Source: Paenibacillus sp. OVF10
Lineage (GTDB): Bacteria > Bacillota > Bacilli > Paenibacillales > Paenibacillaceae
NCBI GenBank assembly: GCA_022836915.1
Contig: CP094668.1
Span: 5,890,001 to 5,954,000 of the forward strand
Direction of reading: 5' to 3'
Length of the DNA: 64,000 bases
The notes beneath the pieces are model-generated. The model was not told the DNA's origin. It did not search any database and saw only the letters and a list, made by a program, of their open reading frames with translations. Position 1 is the first letter of the stretch. Each line of letters starts with the position of its first letter. Shown piece by piece: positions 38,586 to 47,241 of the stretch. The position numbers were made by a program, and so were the translations under genes.

Positions 38586-39032
38586 ATGGCTGCCCTCCAA
38601 ACGTTTAAAGCATCTGCTCATCTGCAAAACGGAGTTCAAGTGAAAGTAACATCTCGAAACTTCGAGTTTATTATCGACGAGCCCAAAAACTTGGGTGGAA
38701 CCGATACCGGCATGAATCCGGTGGAAGCTTTACTCGCCTCGCTGGGAGCATGTCAGTCGATCGTAGCTAGGGTATATGCGCCTAAATTCGGGGTGAATCT
38801 CAAGGATTTTTTTGTGGATGTAGAAGGCGATATTGACCTGGATGGCTTTTTCGACAAATCAGAGGTGCGTCCGGGCTATTCCGATATTCGGTATACATTC
38901 CGTATCAAAACAGATTCTCCCCAAGAGCAGGTTGAAGCATTTGTACAATTCCTGGAGAGCAAGTGCCCGGTTGGAGATACGTTGGCACATCCGGTTAATC
39001 TCAAGTTGGACAGAATTATCATCGAAAACTAA
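38586..39032 (+). CDS. OsmC/Ohr family protein
   Basis: 148 residues. OsmC fold with the two peroxidatic cysteines: LGACQSIVA (about residue 58) and ESKCPVGDTL (about residue 126), plus NPVEALLASL. Members reduce organic hydroperoxides with small thiols. Start ATG at 38586 behind AAAGGAG; an upstream ATG at 38541 lacks a site and would leave almost no leader. Monocistronic with its own promoter and terminator. Confidence 0.9.
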   Translation: MAALQTFKASAHLQNGVQVKVTSRNFEFIIDEPKNLGGTDTGMNPVEALLASLGACQSIVARVYAPKFGVNLKDFFVDVEGDIDLDGFFDKSEVRPGYSDIRYTFRIKTDSPQEQVEAFVQFLESKCPVGDTLAHPVNLKLDRIIIEN

Positions 39033-39103
39033 GCAGCCTATAACTACCGTGAAACCGGACTGATATTGAATTGCTAACCGTATAACATATTTAGATATAA
39101 CAA

Positions 39104-39126
39104 AAGCCCGCGTTTTTCGCGGGTTT
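39104..39126 (+). terminator. terminator of the OsmC gene
   Basis: AAGCCCGCG, loop TTTTT, CGCGGGTTT. Confidence 0.85.
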
Positions 39127-39209
39127 CTGGTCATAACCTAATAAACTCGGCTATAAACTTCGTTTGGCCCTTTGAGAAAATATCCTGTTCGAATTAAAGA
39201 CACTCTCCA

Positions 39210-39413
39210 TTGAAAGCAACCATAGATACACAAGAACAGCTGTTAGTCTGGCATCGGACAGCGTTAAGCATTATGAGTATACGACACATTATTATAGAAG
39301 CTGGCGGTCAACACTCTCCTTATTCGTTTCCATCAAGCGCCTTTCTGTACGATGCAGACATAAAGTGGCAGCTTTTTTTGATTCATGATAACAAAAAAAC
39401 AAAAAAACCGTGA
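39210..39413 (+). pseudogene. truncated paralog of the AraC/siderophore regulators
   Basis: From a TTG at 39210 the text LLVWHRTALSIMSIRHIIIE and FPSSAFLYDADIKWQL matches the N-terminal sensing domain of the two complete AraC proteins at 44034-45998 and 50456-52416 (compare LIWNCSSLKIMDVRHIVIQ and FPASAFLYVTNG). Even the bases around the start, CTCTCCATTGAAAGCAACC, are shared with the 50456 copy. After about 55 residues homology stops and an A-rich terminator follows. It is the remnant of a third copy. Confidence 0.75.
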
Positions 39414-39435
39414 TGGACATCTGTCCACCACGGTT
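39400..39435 (-). terminator. terminator of the acetamidase gene
   Basis: AACCGTG.TGGACA / TGTCCA.CACGGTT hairpin (39406-39435), followed on the minus strand by seven Ts. Confidence 0.88.
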
Positions 39436-39450
39436 GAATAATGAAATCTA

Positions 39451-41009
39451 TTATTGCTTTTTACTTAACGATACATTAGCTGTTAACGTCTTGTCGATCG
39501 TCGTCCAGTTTACATAAGCACCTAGTATTTCATTAATAACAGAAACCGGAACTACGGTTTCGCCTTTTAAAAGCTTTGGTACGTTACTATTGAACACTAG
39601 TTTATCGTTAATTGAATACACATCTGAACCAATTTGAGCACTTATATTTTTCGTGCCTAATTTGATTTGCGTTGTACGCGTCTTATGATCCCATACTACT
39701 GTACCGCCCAATAGCTCGGAAATGGTTCGAATCGGTACGTAGAACTCATCGTTATGAACAACCGGTTTGATTGTCGTACCCCTACATTCATTGCAACGTC
39801 AACATATTCAAGAAAATCGGTCTTTCGAATGAGTCCATGAACCCCTTTCGTTCGATCTACGACCTGAGATACTTCATAATCCGTTGCGGCTGATAGGTAC
39901 GCATAAGCTACACTTCTATCCATATCAAGCTTATCGGATAAGAATTGAATCGATTCACGTACTGATTCTTTCATGGCTTCATCCAAATCAGGGTCCAGTC
40001 CAATTGGAATCCAATAATCCTCTGTTTCAGCAAAGGGTTGCGTGAATTCTCCACTGTGTGGTAGTGATGGATCACCTTTCTTTAACACCGTTAACCGAAC
40101 TGTCCCCCTTAAGGAAGCTTCCAATGCAGTTAACGCTACTTCTCCATCTCCTTGAGCAAAGTGTGGATCTCCAGTATAGAATAGCCCGCCTTTAACTTGA
40201 ATCGGATAATAAATAGTTGCACCAACCCCCAACTCATTAATATCCATATTCCCTCCTGTTTCAATAGGTGGGATCGAACTCACAACTTCGCTGGTATTTG
40301 GTGCAACCCCCATAACACCTAGAAACGGGTTAATTGGGAAACGTACATTCTTGCCAGCTTTTGTTGGTAATACCCCATACCAATTGCCGTTGATTTCTTC
40401 AATAGGCGTAAATATAGATACATTATTATATAATTCCGGTTTTGTTGCGCTAGCTCCCTCTTGTGGACCTGTGTTTTCTGGAAATTCGTTAGGAAGAGCA
40501 CCTTTACCATGGCGGTTAGAAATGACACCATATGGAACTCGAGTCTGCAACGAAAGGACTTCTACTTTAAGAACATCTCCTGGCTCCGCTCCCTCAATCG
40601 CTACCGGCCCAGTGATAATATGAGGTCCGTCTTTTACATAATCATGCTTAATCGCAGAAGCCGCAATTGCCTTCGCATCATCCAACACTCCATCGGGTGA
40701 GATACCGAATTTACCGAAGTACTCCACTGGATTTCTCCCTTGATCCTCTATCAATCCCTCATGCGATACCGTATCAAATGTTACAGCACTTCCTGATGGC
40801 ACAGTTAGAATCGGAGAGCTGTCTCGATTAGGCAGTGATCCCCAGCGAATGTTCTCAATCGCAGACGTTACATAATAATCACCTTCTACCTTATCAAGGG
40901 TTGTTGGTTGCAGTGGCATACTAAAGCCCACTGAAGGTAGAGCAAATGTAAACATACTTATAATCCCTACTGAAACCCCAAATTTCCTAATCGTTCGGTT
41001 AATAAACAT
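39451..41009 (-). CDS. secreted acetamidase/formamidase with C-terminal copper-amine-oxidase-like wall domain (frame break)
   Basis: After repair about 519 residues. A signal peptide (RKFGVSVGIISMFTFALPSVG, about 7-30) precedes a full FmdA/AmdA domain with HEGLIEDQG, GAEPGDVLKVEV, NPFLGVMGVAP, GGNMDINELGVGATIYYPI, GDPHFAQGDGE and CH-less AATDYEVSQVVDRTKGVHG, which hydrolyses formamide or acetamide to ammonia. The C-terminal 110 residues (DEFYVPIRTISELLGGTV; ETVVPVSVINEILGAYVNW) are a Cu_amine_oxidN1-type module common on Paenibacillus surface proteins. Start ATG at 41009 behind GGGGGAG. The frame breaks at 39779-39782 (sense G-run one short) between domains. Confidence 0.88.
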
Positions 41010-41299
41010 TACGCTCCCCCTCTATACTATGTAATATTTTCTAACACAAACACACAATAACATATAAATACATTTACAACAATATTTTTTTGTCAATAAA
41101 AATAACATTATAGAGCTGAATATCAAGAATAAACTTATAAAAATAAACAACATGTCAATATACTTATCATATGAAAGGCGTGTAAAACTAAAATACTTCT
41201 AGTAAACTGGGCCCTCCTTCAGAGATTGGAACAAACGAAATTAAGTTACAGGAAAATTATGTATGTATTTCATGTATCCGATAGCTCCACAGGAATACT

Positions 41300-41444
41300 A
41301 CTACACTCCGGTTCAGGCATAGTCACCTGTCCGCACGTGATTGCACTGGAAGAAGCGGAATTCTCGAATCTGAAGTTGTATCCCGGAGGATGGAGTGACT
41401 GGATTAGTTATGAGGAAAATCCGGTGGCTACCGGGGAAGAGTAG
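41300..41444 (+). repeat. rhodanese 3'-end relic, copy B
   Basis: Translates as SGSGIVTCPHVIALEEAEF and LKLYPGGWSDWISYEENPVA then a stop, matching the C terminus of the rhodanese at 29632-30486. The catalytic cysteine position reads Ser (HSGSG for YCGSG) and everything upstream is missing. The bases 41010-41299 hold no other gene. Confidence 0.85.
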
Positions 41445-41481
41445 GTACGTAGCACCGGTCTACAGTGTCTCAAGACAAAAA

Positions 41482-41520
41482 CACCGCCATGCAAGCTGAT
41501 GCCTGGGGCGGTGCATTTTC
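41482..41520 (+). terminator. terminator behind rhodanese relic B
   Basis: CACCGCC / GGCGGTG hairpin with a T-rich tail, at the same relative place as the terminator behind the complete rhodanese gene. Confidence 0.65.
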
Positions 41521-41603
41521 AGTGACTGAGCGTCACCCGGGAATACGGGAGAGATAGAGGCATCGTTGCATGCGAAGACTGATCCAACCCAATCCTTTCT
41601 CGC

Positions 41604-42506
41604 TCAATGAAACAGGATCTGCAAAAGAAAATGAGGAGAAGCATTCATGAGTCCATGAATCAAGATAATCACCCATATTTTACGATAGCGGGCCCATAAA
41701 TAACCAAGAAACAGACCTGTAACCCCATGATTTGCAATTACTGTTGCCACATCAATATCCCACTGACCATTTCCTTGAATGGCGACATGCCAAATGGACC
41801 ATAGTATTGAAACTAGTAGTATGGCGGGCCATCTTCCAAGCAATGCCTCCAATCGGGTCTGCAGCCATACCCGATAAAAAACTTCCTCCAATACGCTATT
41901 GATCATAAAACCAATCAACATCAAGAGAAGTAATTCTGTCATATCGGTTGCTACGATTGCTCCTTCTGGTTGTGCAATTGGGGAATAGAACCTTAGATAA
42001 CACCAGACCACAATAACGATTAGTGGTACGATGACGTGTCTGCGAGTGCGAGGTTTTACCGAGATAATGTCTTGTTGCCCGCCAGTCATTTTGCGATAAA
42101 TCAGCAATAAAATCAACGGGATGAACAATAGTGTCGTCAACTTGAACGCCAAATAATATAGCTGGAAATGTAATCCTTGCTGGTTTATCGTTATCAGAGA
42201 AACCGTAAATAAAACGCCTGATAGCAATAATACAATCGATTGAACGACCAAGTGCTGTTTCTCCATTTGTTGGAAATACGGATGATATTGACTTTTATAA
42301 GGAATCATACGGATTAGAAAAATGCCAAGGAATGCCGGCAACATACTATGCCATATTGGAATCACTTCCTCACGATCAGCCGTGTACCTTATATTCAAGT
42401 TTCCGGTCCACACTAACCACAATACAGCAGCAAATATAATGATCATACATAATAAGCCGGTTGCCTTTCCCCATGCTGGAAGCATTACTTTGAATTGCTG
42501 ATTCAT
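41604..42506 (-). CDS. CPBP-family intramembrane metalloprotease (CAAX/Abi type)
   Basis: 300 residues, about eight membrane helices. CPBP motifs: EEVFYRVWL (motif 1, about residue 210), IWHVAIQ (motif 2 histidine) and LIHGLMNASPH (motif 3). Members are Rce1-like proteases; in Firmicutes many protect against self-made bacteriocins. Start ATG at 42506 behind AAAGGAGTG. Divergent from a TetR gene with two identical operator-like repeats between, so it is probably the repressed target. Confidence 0.88.
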   Translation of the reverse strand: MNQQFKVMLPAWGKATGLLCMIIIFAAVLWLVWTGNLNIRYTADREEVIPIWHSMLPAFLGIFLIRMIPYKSQYHPYFQQMEKQHLVVQSIVLLLSGVLFTVSLITINQQGLHFQLYYLAFKLTTLLFIPLILLLIYRKMTGGQQDIISVKPRTRRHVIVPLIVIVVWCYLRFYSPIAQPEGAIVATDMTELLLLMLIGFMINSVLEEVFYRVWLQTRLEALLGRWPAILLVSILWSIWHVAIQGNGQWDIDVATVIANHGVTGLFLGYLWARYRKIWVIILIHGLMNASPHFLLQILFH

Positions 42507-42552
42507 TCCAATTGCACTCCTTTGAGTGGCATATCGCGTTTGCCCCTTCTTT

Positions 42553-42627
42553 TTTATTTCAGTTGAGTTAAATAAACTCTAGCACATTCCATCTTAATCG
42601 TCTATTTATTTCAGTTGAGTTAAATAA
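42553..42627. promoter_or_regulatory. two identical 23-bp near-palindromic operators
   Basis: The same 23-base element, TTTATTTCAGTTGAG plus TTAAATAA, lies at 42553-42575 and 42605-42627, 52 bases apart from start to start. Each is an imperfect palindrome (TTATTT at one end, AAATAA at the other). They lie between the divergent CPBP and TetR genes, one near each start, and are the likely TetR binding sites. Confidence 0.8.
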
Positions 42628-42644
42628 TATGATATTCTGTGTGT

Positions 42645-43223
42645 ATGCCAAAAATCGTGGATCATGTGAAAATGAAGAATATTATCGCTGAAGCTACTTG
42701 GAAAATCATTAGTGAGAAAGGCATTCATCATGCAACGTCAAGAACGATTGCAAAGGAGGCTGGATTATCACAAGGCGCTTTAAGACATTACTTTTCAAAA
42801 CAAGAGAGCCTATTAGCGTTTGCAATGGAGTTAGTTAAGGAAAAGGTACTTACTCGACTAAAAAATCTAAATGCAAGAGAACTGGCGCCTCAAGAAAGAA
42901 TTGTTGAATACTTGCTCGAACTAGTCCCGACTGATGAACAAACATTATTGGAAATGGAGGTTTGGTTTGCATTTGTAAGCTATGGAAAAACGCAAAAAGG
43001 GTTCGACGCCAATTATGAGGACCTGCAAAACGCAATCAAGAACTGCATCATGTACTTGAAAAATGAAGGACTTCTGCGCACAACCGATGAAGAGAAGGAA
43101 CAAGAAAAACTGTATGCCTTTATGAATGGGATGGCTCTCAATTTGTATCTAGAGCCGGATAAGATAAATCGAACACGAAGCAAAGAAATGATACAAGACT
43201 ATATCCATTGGATTATACGTTAG
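42645..43223 (+). CDS. TetR/AcrR family regulator (PksA/BetI-like)
   Basis: 192 residues. Helix-turn-helix at about 10-55 (HHATSRTIAKEAGLSQGALRH) and a C-terminal domain of the BetI/PksA-like type with LLEMEVWFAFVSYG. Start ATG at 42645; a GTG six bases upstream is possible. No strong ribosome site is seen. Divergent from the CPBP protease with duplicated operators between. A rhodanese-tail relic and terminator follow its stop. Confidence 0.88.
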   Translation: MPKIVDHVKMKNIIAEATWKIISEKGIHHATSRTIAKEAGLSQGALRHYFSKQESLLAFAMELVKEKVLTRLKNLNARELAPQERIVEYLLELVPTDEQTLLEMEVWFAFVSYGKTQKGFDANYEDLQNAIKNCIMYLKNEGLLRTTDEEKEQEKLYAFMNGMALNLYLEPDKINRTRSKEMIQDYIHWIIR

Positions 43224-43283
43224 AGTAGAACCTGACTCATAATCGGGGAGTTAAGTCAGCTGGCACGGTCCAAGCAGAATACA

Positions 43284-43318
43284 CAGGAGAATCTGGTGGC
43301 TAACGAGGAAAAATAAAG
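43284..43318 (+). repeat. rhodanese 3'-end relic, copy C
   Basis: CAGGAGAATCTGGTGGCTAA and the following GAGGAAAAATAA translate as QENLVANEEK-stop, matching the YEENPVA(TGEE)-stop end of relics B and D. Only about 30 bases remain. Confidence 0.6.
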
Positions 43319-43324
43319 ACTAAA

Positions 43325-43352
43325 GAGCCCACGTTTTGCGCGGGCTTCTCTG
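43325..43352. terminator. terminator behind relic C
   Basis: AGCCCACG, loop TTTTG, CGCGGGCT, then TCTCTG on the plus strand and CTTTAG on the minus strand; lies between convergent tetR and the Imm11-like gene. Confidence 0.7.
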
Positions 43353-43378
43353 TGTTTTCATTATATTCATGTAGCATT

Positions 43379-43966
43379 TTAGATGCTTACATTTCCGACC
43401 TCTGTAACGTTCAGATTCAGCCTATGTGTTCGGCATACTTCGTAAAAATCTTTTGAAACAATGGGTTTGAAGATATTTATATAATCCAGCATAAAAAATT
43501 CATGCTCGTCAATTTGCTCTTCATGAAGGCAGATTTGAGATACAACTTTGACGATCTTACGTGGAGGCTGTTGTACAGATGCAGCAATGACCGCTTTGCG
43601 CCCATATTCCGAACGTTCATAATCGAAAACATCCAAACGATCAAGCTGATGTGCTGTCCAATAGGTTTTTTCAACCGCACGACCGTCGTGGTAACACACC
43701 GTTGTCGGAATAAACTGTGTGTTTGTATTCGTTTCCTCCAACAGCGTTTTAAAATGATCTGATACATGTCTCGTTCCTGTGATCGTCTCAAAATAATCTA
43801 CGTTCAGGTTGCGTACCGTAGACAGTAGCTCAACTTCTGCTGTTGTCCCCTCTGGCAACGGATTCTCTATCGCCAAATAATTCATATCTAATTGGGGAGT
43901 GAAGGTTGTTCCGCCACTAATAAACCCTCTACGTGGATATTGAGATTCCAGAAAATAATAGTTCAA
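43379..43966 (-). CDS. Imm11 (DUF1629)-like protein, tentative
   Basis: 195 residues, start TTG at 43966 behind AAGGAG. The layout of a short N-terminal YYFLES strand, central VYWTAHQLDRLDVFDYERSE-type region (TYWTAHQLDRLDVFDYERSE) and C-terminal IVSKDFYEVCRTHRLNLN resembles Imm11/DUF1629 immunity proteins, in which the last segment reads like VSERFKE...GLTG. This is pattern memory, not a search. No toxin gene is adjacent, so it may be an orphan immunity protein. Confidence 0.5.
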   Translation of the reverse strand: MNYYFLESQYPRRGFISGGTTFTPQLDMNYLAIENPLPEGTTAEVELLSTVRNLNVDYFETITGTRHVSDHFKTLLEETNTNTQFIPTTVCYHDGRAVEKTYWTAHQLDRLDVFDYERSEYGRKAVIAASVQQPPRKIVKVVSQICLHEEQIDEHEFFMLDYINIFKPIVSKDFYEVCRTHRLNLNVTEVGNVSI

Positions 43967-44033
43967 AGAATGATGTCTCCTTTTCGAATGAAGAGCTTTT
44001 CAATCAATTACACGGGTCAAATAGCCCCTCCAA

Positions 44034-45998
44034 TTATTCCGCGGTTTTAAGCAAGTTGTCCACAATAAAATCAAGCTGTTTGTCTAACGAATAAATATCA
44101 TTGTAGAAGAATAAACCAAAGCTCATATCAATCAGACGTCCTTCTTTGACTGCAGGGATGTTATTCCAAATTGAATTGTCTGACAGATCAACCATTCCTT
44201 CAAAGGAAGCACGGAATATATAATCACCCACATATTCAGGTAATACTTCATAAGAAACGTCCTTGCTTGTCGCATCGTTTCTTGCATTTTCAATTTCACG
44301 TTGCAAGACTTCAGGTGCTTTCATCCCTAAATACTGATAAATAATCTGCGACCCCCGGCCATAACCCAAGCCTGTCATTACAGCCATGGAACCTTTGTTG
44401 CTTTCCATAATTGTGACGGTTTTATCCAAAATACCTGCTTGTTCAAGTTTTTCCTTGCTTTGCTCAACCTTTTTGTGAAGGTTATCTAACATTTCCTGAG
44501 CTTGTCCCTCTTTACCCAGAATTTCTCCAAGCATATTCATACGTTCTTCTACTGGCAGGTCATAAGGAATATATACTGTAGGAGCAATCATTTTAAGTCC
44601 TTCATATATTTCTTCATTGGTAACAATAATGAGATCGGGATTAAGTGCAGTTACTGCTTCCGGGTCCGGTTTAAATGCTCCTAATGAGGTGGCACCTTCC
44701 AGTTCGCTCGCAAAAGCCGCTCCTTCTTCTATAGAAGAAATCCCCACAGGATTTACGCCTAAAGCAAGCAAATCACCCATTAGATACAGGACAACCACTC
44801 GTTGTGGATTAACCGGTACTTCAATATCACCTTTTATGGTGGTTACGGTCTTCATTTGAGATTGTGTATCTGTATTGTTAGCGTTGTTAGCCGCTATCTG
44901 ATTCGTTGGCTTCTGAGAACCTTCATTGGCTGAAGGACTTCCTGTCCCACCAGTTGAACAAGCGCTGAGCAATAGGGTTAAACAAAGTAATAATGTGATA
45001 GCCAAGGGTGTCTTTCTACTTCTGTACATCAATAATTCCTCCTCAAATATATGCTGATTATGATAATCATTATCAATATATAAGGAAGTTAGGTCCTGTA
45101 CAATGCCTAATCGTGCCACATTCGATGGTACATTAGGACTTTCATGCTGCTTTCGATAACGAATAGGTGCAATACCCATATATTTTTTAAATATTTTAGC
45201 AAGATAATAACCATCTGGATAACCAACAGCCTTGGCAATTTCCTGTAAAGTAGCATCTGTAGCAAGCAGTAGTTCCTTCGCTTTGTTCATCCGGATTTGA
45301 ATGACAAAATCAATCGGACTATGACCAGTCTGGCGTTTGAATAGCCTTGATAAGTGACGTGGACTACTGTCCATAAGCTCTGCTAACAAGTCCATTGTAA
45401 TGGGTTCAGCGTAATGTTCCTGCATATAATATTTCATTTGTGCAACCAGGTCTGGCTTTATTGTTGGCACGCGCCCATTGTGGATTTGCCATAATAACTC
45501 GTATACAAATTGATAAAATAATGACTTCACATGGAACTGTTCCAGTGCCTCTTGCTCTTCCCAAGCTGTCATCATGTATTGTACTTTGCTTAACAAGGAA
45601 ACAGGCTGATCAGGTGTAAAGCCATATTGAAGCTTGAAGGGATTACGGTGCTCCATCAAGACCAGGATATCCTGACGCTCAGGTAGCGGGATGATGGCTT
45701 TGTAATAAATCATATAATATTCAAGGACCTCTTCAACAGGCAAAATGTTCAGGCAACAGCCCTTCCCACCATGCAAAACATGGAATCGCGAGACCTGATG
45801 ATCTTCTCCATCCAACTGTATAACAGCATTGCCACGCACCGTGTATAAGAAACAGCTCGCAGGGAATCGATAGGAGTAAAGTCCCTCCTGCCTTTGCATA
45901 GTTATATGGCGAATATCCATTATTTTAATAGATGCCTTGTTCCATAGTAAAAGATGTTCATTGAAATGTAAGATGGCTTCCCAGCTCCTTAAAATCAT
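44034..45998 (-). CDS. AraC regulator and siderophore-binding lipoprotein in one reading frame
   Basis: 654 codons without a stop. Residues 1-150 are an AraC sensing domain, about 190-290 the double helix-turn-helix (MDLLAELMDSSPRHLSRLFK; LQEIAKAVGYPDGYYLAKIF). Residues 310-322 (LYIDNDYHNQHIF) are the translation of a perfect Fur box. From the internal ATG at 45029, behind GAGGAGG, a complete lipoprotein follows: signal LAITLLLCLTLLLSAC and a Peripla_BP_2 siderophore-binding domain (RVVVLYLMGDLLALG; LNPDLIIVTNEEIYEGL). In B. subtilis, Btr joins AraC to such a domain but without a signal. Here either two proteins are made, or a readthrough product spans the membrane. Start of the long frame: ATG at 45998, no clear site. 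Confidence 0.9.
   Translation of the reverse strand: MILRSWEAILHFNEHLLLWNKASIKIMDIRHITMQRQEGLYSYRFPASCFLYTVRGNAVIQLDGEDHQVSRFHVLHGGKGCCLNILPVEEVLEYYMIYYKAIIPLPERQDILVLMEHRNPFKLQYGFTPDQPVSLLSKVQYMMTAWEEQEALEQFHVKSLFYQFVYELLWQIHNGRVPTIKPDLVAQMKYYMQEHYAEPITMDLLAELMDSSPRHLSRLFKRQTGHSPIDFVIQIRMNKAKELLLATDATLQEIAKAVGYPDGYYLAKIFKKYMGIAPIRYRKQHESPNVPSNVARLGIVQDLTSLYIDNDYHNQHIFEEELLMYRSRKTPLAITLLLCLTLLLSACSTGGTGSPSANEGSQKPTNQIAANNANNTDTQSQMKTVTTIKGDIEVPVNPQRVVVLYLMGDLLALGVNPVGISSIEEGAAFASELEGATSLGAFKPDPEAVTALNPDLIIVTNEEIYEGLKMIAPTVYIPYDLPVEERMNMLGEILGKEGQAQEMLDNLHKKVEQSKEKLEQAGILDKTVTIMESNKGSMAVMTGLGYGRGSQIIYQYLGMKAPEVLQREIENARNDATSKDVSYEVLPEYVGDYIFRASFEGMVDLSDNSIWNNIPAVKEGRLIDMSFGLFFYNDIYSLDKQLDFIVDNLLKTAE
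45029..45075 (-). promoter_or_regulatory. Fur box, ribosome binding site and internal lipoprotein start inside the AraC frame
   Basis: TGATAATCATTATCA (45061-45075) is a 15/15 Fur box. On the minus strand GAGGAGG follows and the ATG at 45029 opens the 331-residue binding lipoprotein (44034-45029). This block lies wholly within the open AraC frame. Confidence 0.88.
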
Positions 45999-46040
45999 TA
46001 GTCATATATAGTCAACAGAGAGTCAACTTGCATGCAAAAT

Positions 46041-46087
46041 AGGGGCCGGATCACCCACTAACGTGAGTACCCGACCCCTTTCTTTAA
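46041..46087 (+). terminator. hairpin of unclear role
   Basis: AGGGG.CGG..CAC / GTG...CCG.CCCCT with a TTTCTTT tail on the plus strand. No plus-strand gene precedes it, so it may be left from a lost gene or act in the leader region of the divergent genes (45999-46219). Confidence 0.4.
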
Positions 46088-46219
46088 TATACATATGAAT
46101 ATACAGACCTTAATCAACACTTTAACAGATTGAAAAGAAACAGTCTATATTTTTGGGAAAATATTCTATATATTTAGGTTGCTGGCCGGAAAAATACAGT
46201 TGAAACGGAGCATAAATCG

Positions 46220-47191
46220 ATGATGTCCAACAACCATCTTACTCGTGAGGAATTACAGGATTATGTGCACAAAGTATTTGGTGCCAGTTACTTCATAACG
46301 CAGTGCGCAAGAATTCATGGCGGTGCACAAAAAGTCATTTACAAAATTGACTGCACGAATGGTTTCACTTGTATGCTGTACGTTTGGGATATTTCCAGCA
46401 ACTATTTTCAGGAAGAGATCTTGAATGAACCCACTTTCCACAGTTCCTATGGCAGCGAACTTTTCTCTTTGAATACTCGCTTTCTCGCTCAACATGGAAT
46501 CCGAACGCCGACCTTATATGATCTGAATAACGATAAAGACCGGTACTCTTATGATTTTGCTCTTGTTGAGTATGTGGATGCACAGAAAGCCGAAGTCTAT
46601 TTCCAGCATAAAAATCACAAAGATCGGGATGAGTTGTTTCAACGGATCAGGGATATGTTGTCTAATATGCATGGAATCCAAAGAAACGTTTATGGAAACG
46701 CCAACGATAACAGCCAAAAGGCTGGGCCTTGCTACCAAGTTCAGCGGTTGGATGCCGAAACAGCCTTATCCTATGCATCCAAACATATGACAGATATCAG
46801 GAAAAATAACGAAAGGCTGCTTGAGAAACTTTACGAATTGGAAGCAGCAATTCAACCCAGAGATCTCTATAGTTTCATTCATGGAGAGCTAGGTCCGGAT
46901 CATATATGGATAGATCATGCTATGCAACCATGCCTTATTGATATTGAGGGCGCAGGATTCTTCGATCTCGAATATGAGCATAGCTTTCTCCAGTTTCGAT
47001 TTGGAGACTTTTATCACTACTTAAAAAATAACAATCTCGACCCGGAGCGGATGACATTTTATCGATTTTGCCATCATTTGTCCTTGATATCAGGAGGATT
47101 GAAGCTGCTTCACAGACAATTCCCCGATCAGCAATTTGCTAAAGGTCTCGCGGAGTATCATGCCAGATGCGCAGTTCAGATGCTTATGTGA
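46220..47191 (+). CDS. APH/choline-kinase-fold phosphotransferase
   Basis: 323 residues. Kinase fold of the aminoglycoside phosphotransferase family: N-lobe GGAQKVIYKIDC, hinge FALVEYVDAQ, catalytic loop FIHGELGPDHIWID (about residues 225-238; usual form HGDLxxxN, so Asp is Glu and Asn is His here) and metal loop CLIDIEGAGFFDLEYE (about 244-259). Target unknown; distant members phosphorylate small molecules. The altered catalytic loop makes activity uncertain. Start ATG at 46220 with a weak GGAG. An ankyrin protein gene follows 50 bases later. Confidence 0.78.
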   Translation: MMSNNHLTREELQDYVHKVFGASYFITQCARIHGGAQKVIYKIDCTNGFTCMLYVWDISSNYFQEEILNEPTFHSSYGSELFSLNTRFLAQHGIRTPTLYDLNNDKDRYSYDFALVEYVDAQKAEVYFQHKNHKDRDELFQRIRDMLSNMHGIQRNVYGNANDNSQKAGPCYQVQRLDAETALSYASKHMTDIRKNNERLLEKLYELEAAIQPRDLYSFIHGELGPDHIWIDHAMQPCLIDIEGAGFFDLEYEHSFLQFRFGDFYHYLKNNNLDPERMTFYRFCHHLSLISGGLKLLHRQFPDQQFAKGLAEYHARCAVQMLM

Positions 47192-47241
47192 TAAGAACCA
47201 TATACATGAATATGGATATAAGCCTGAAAGGAGGTTTGAGC

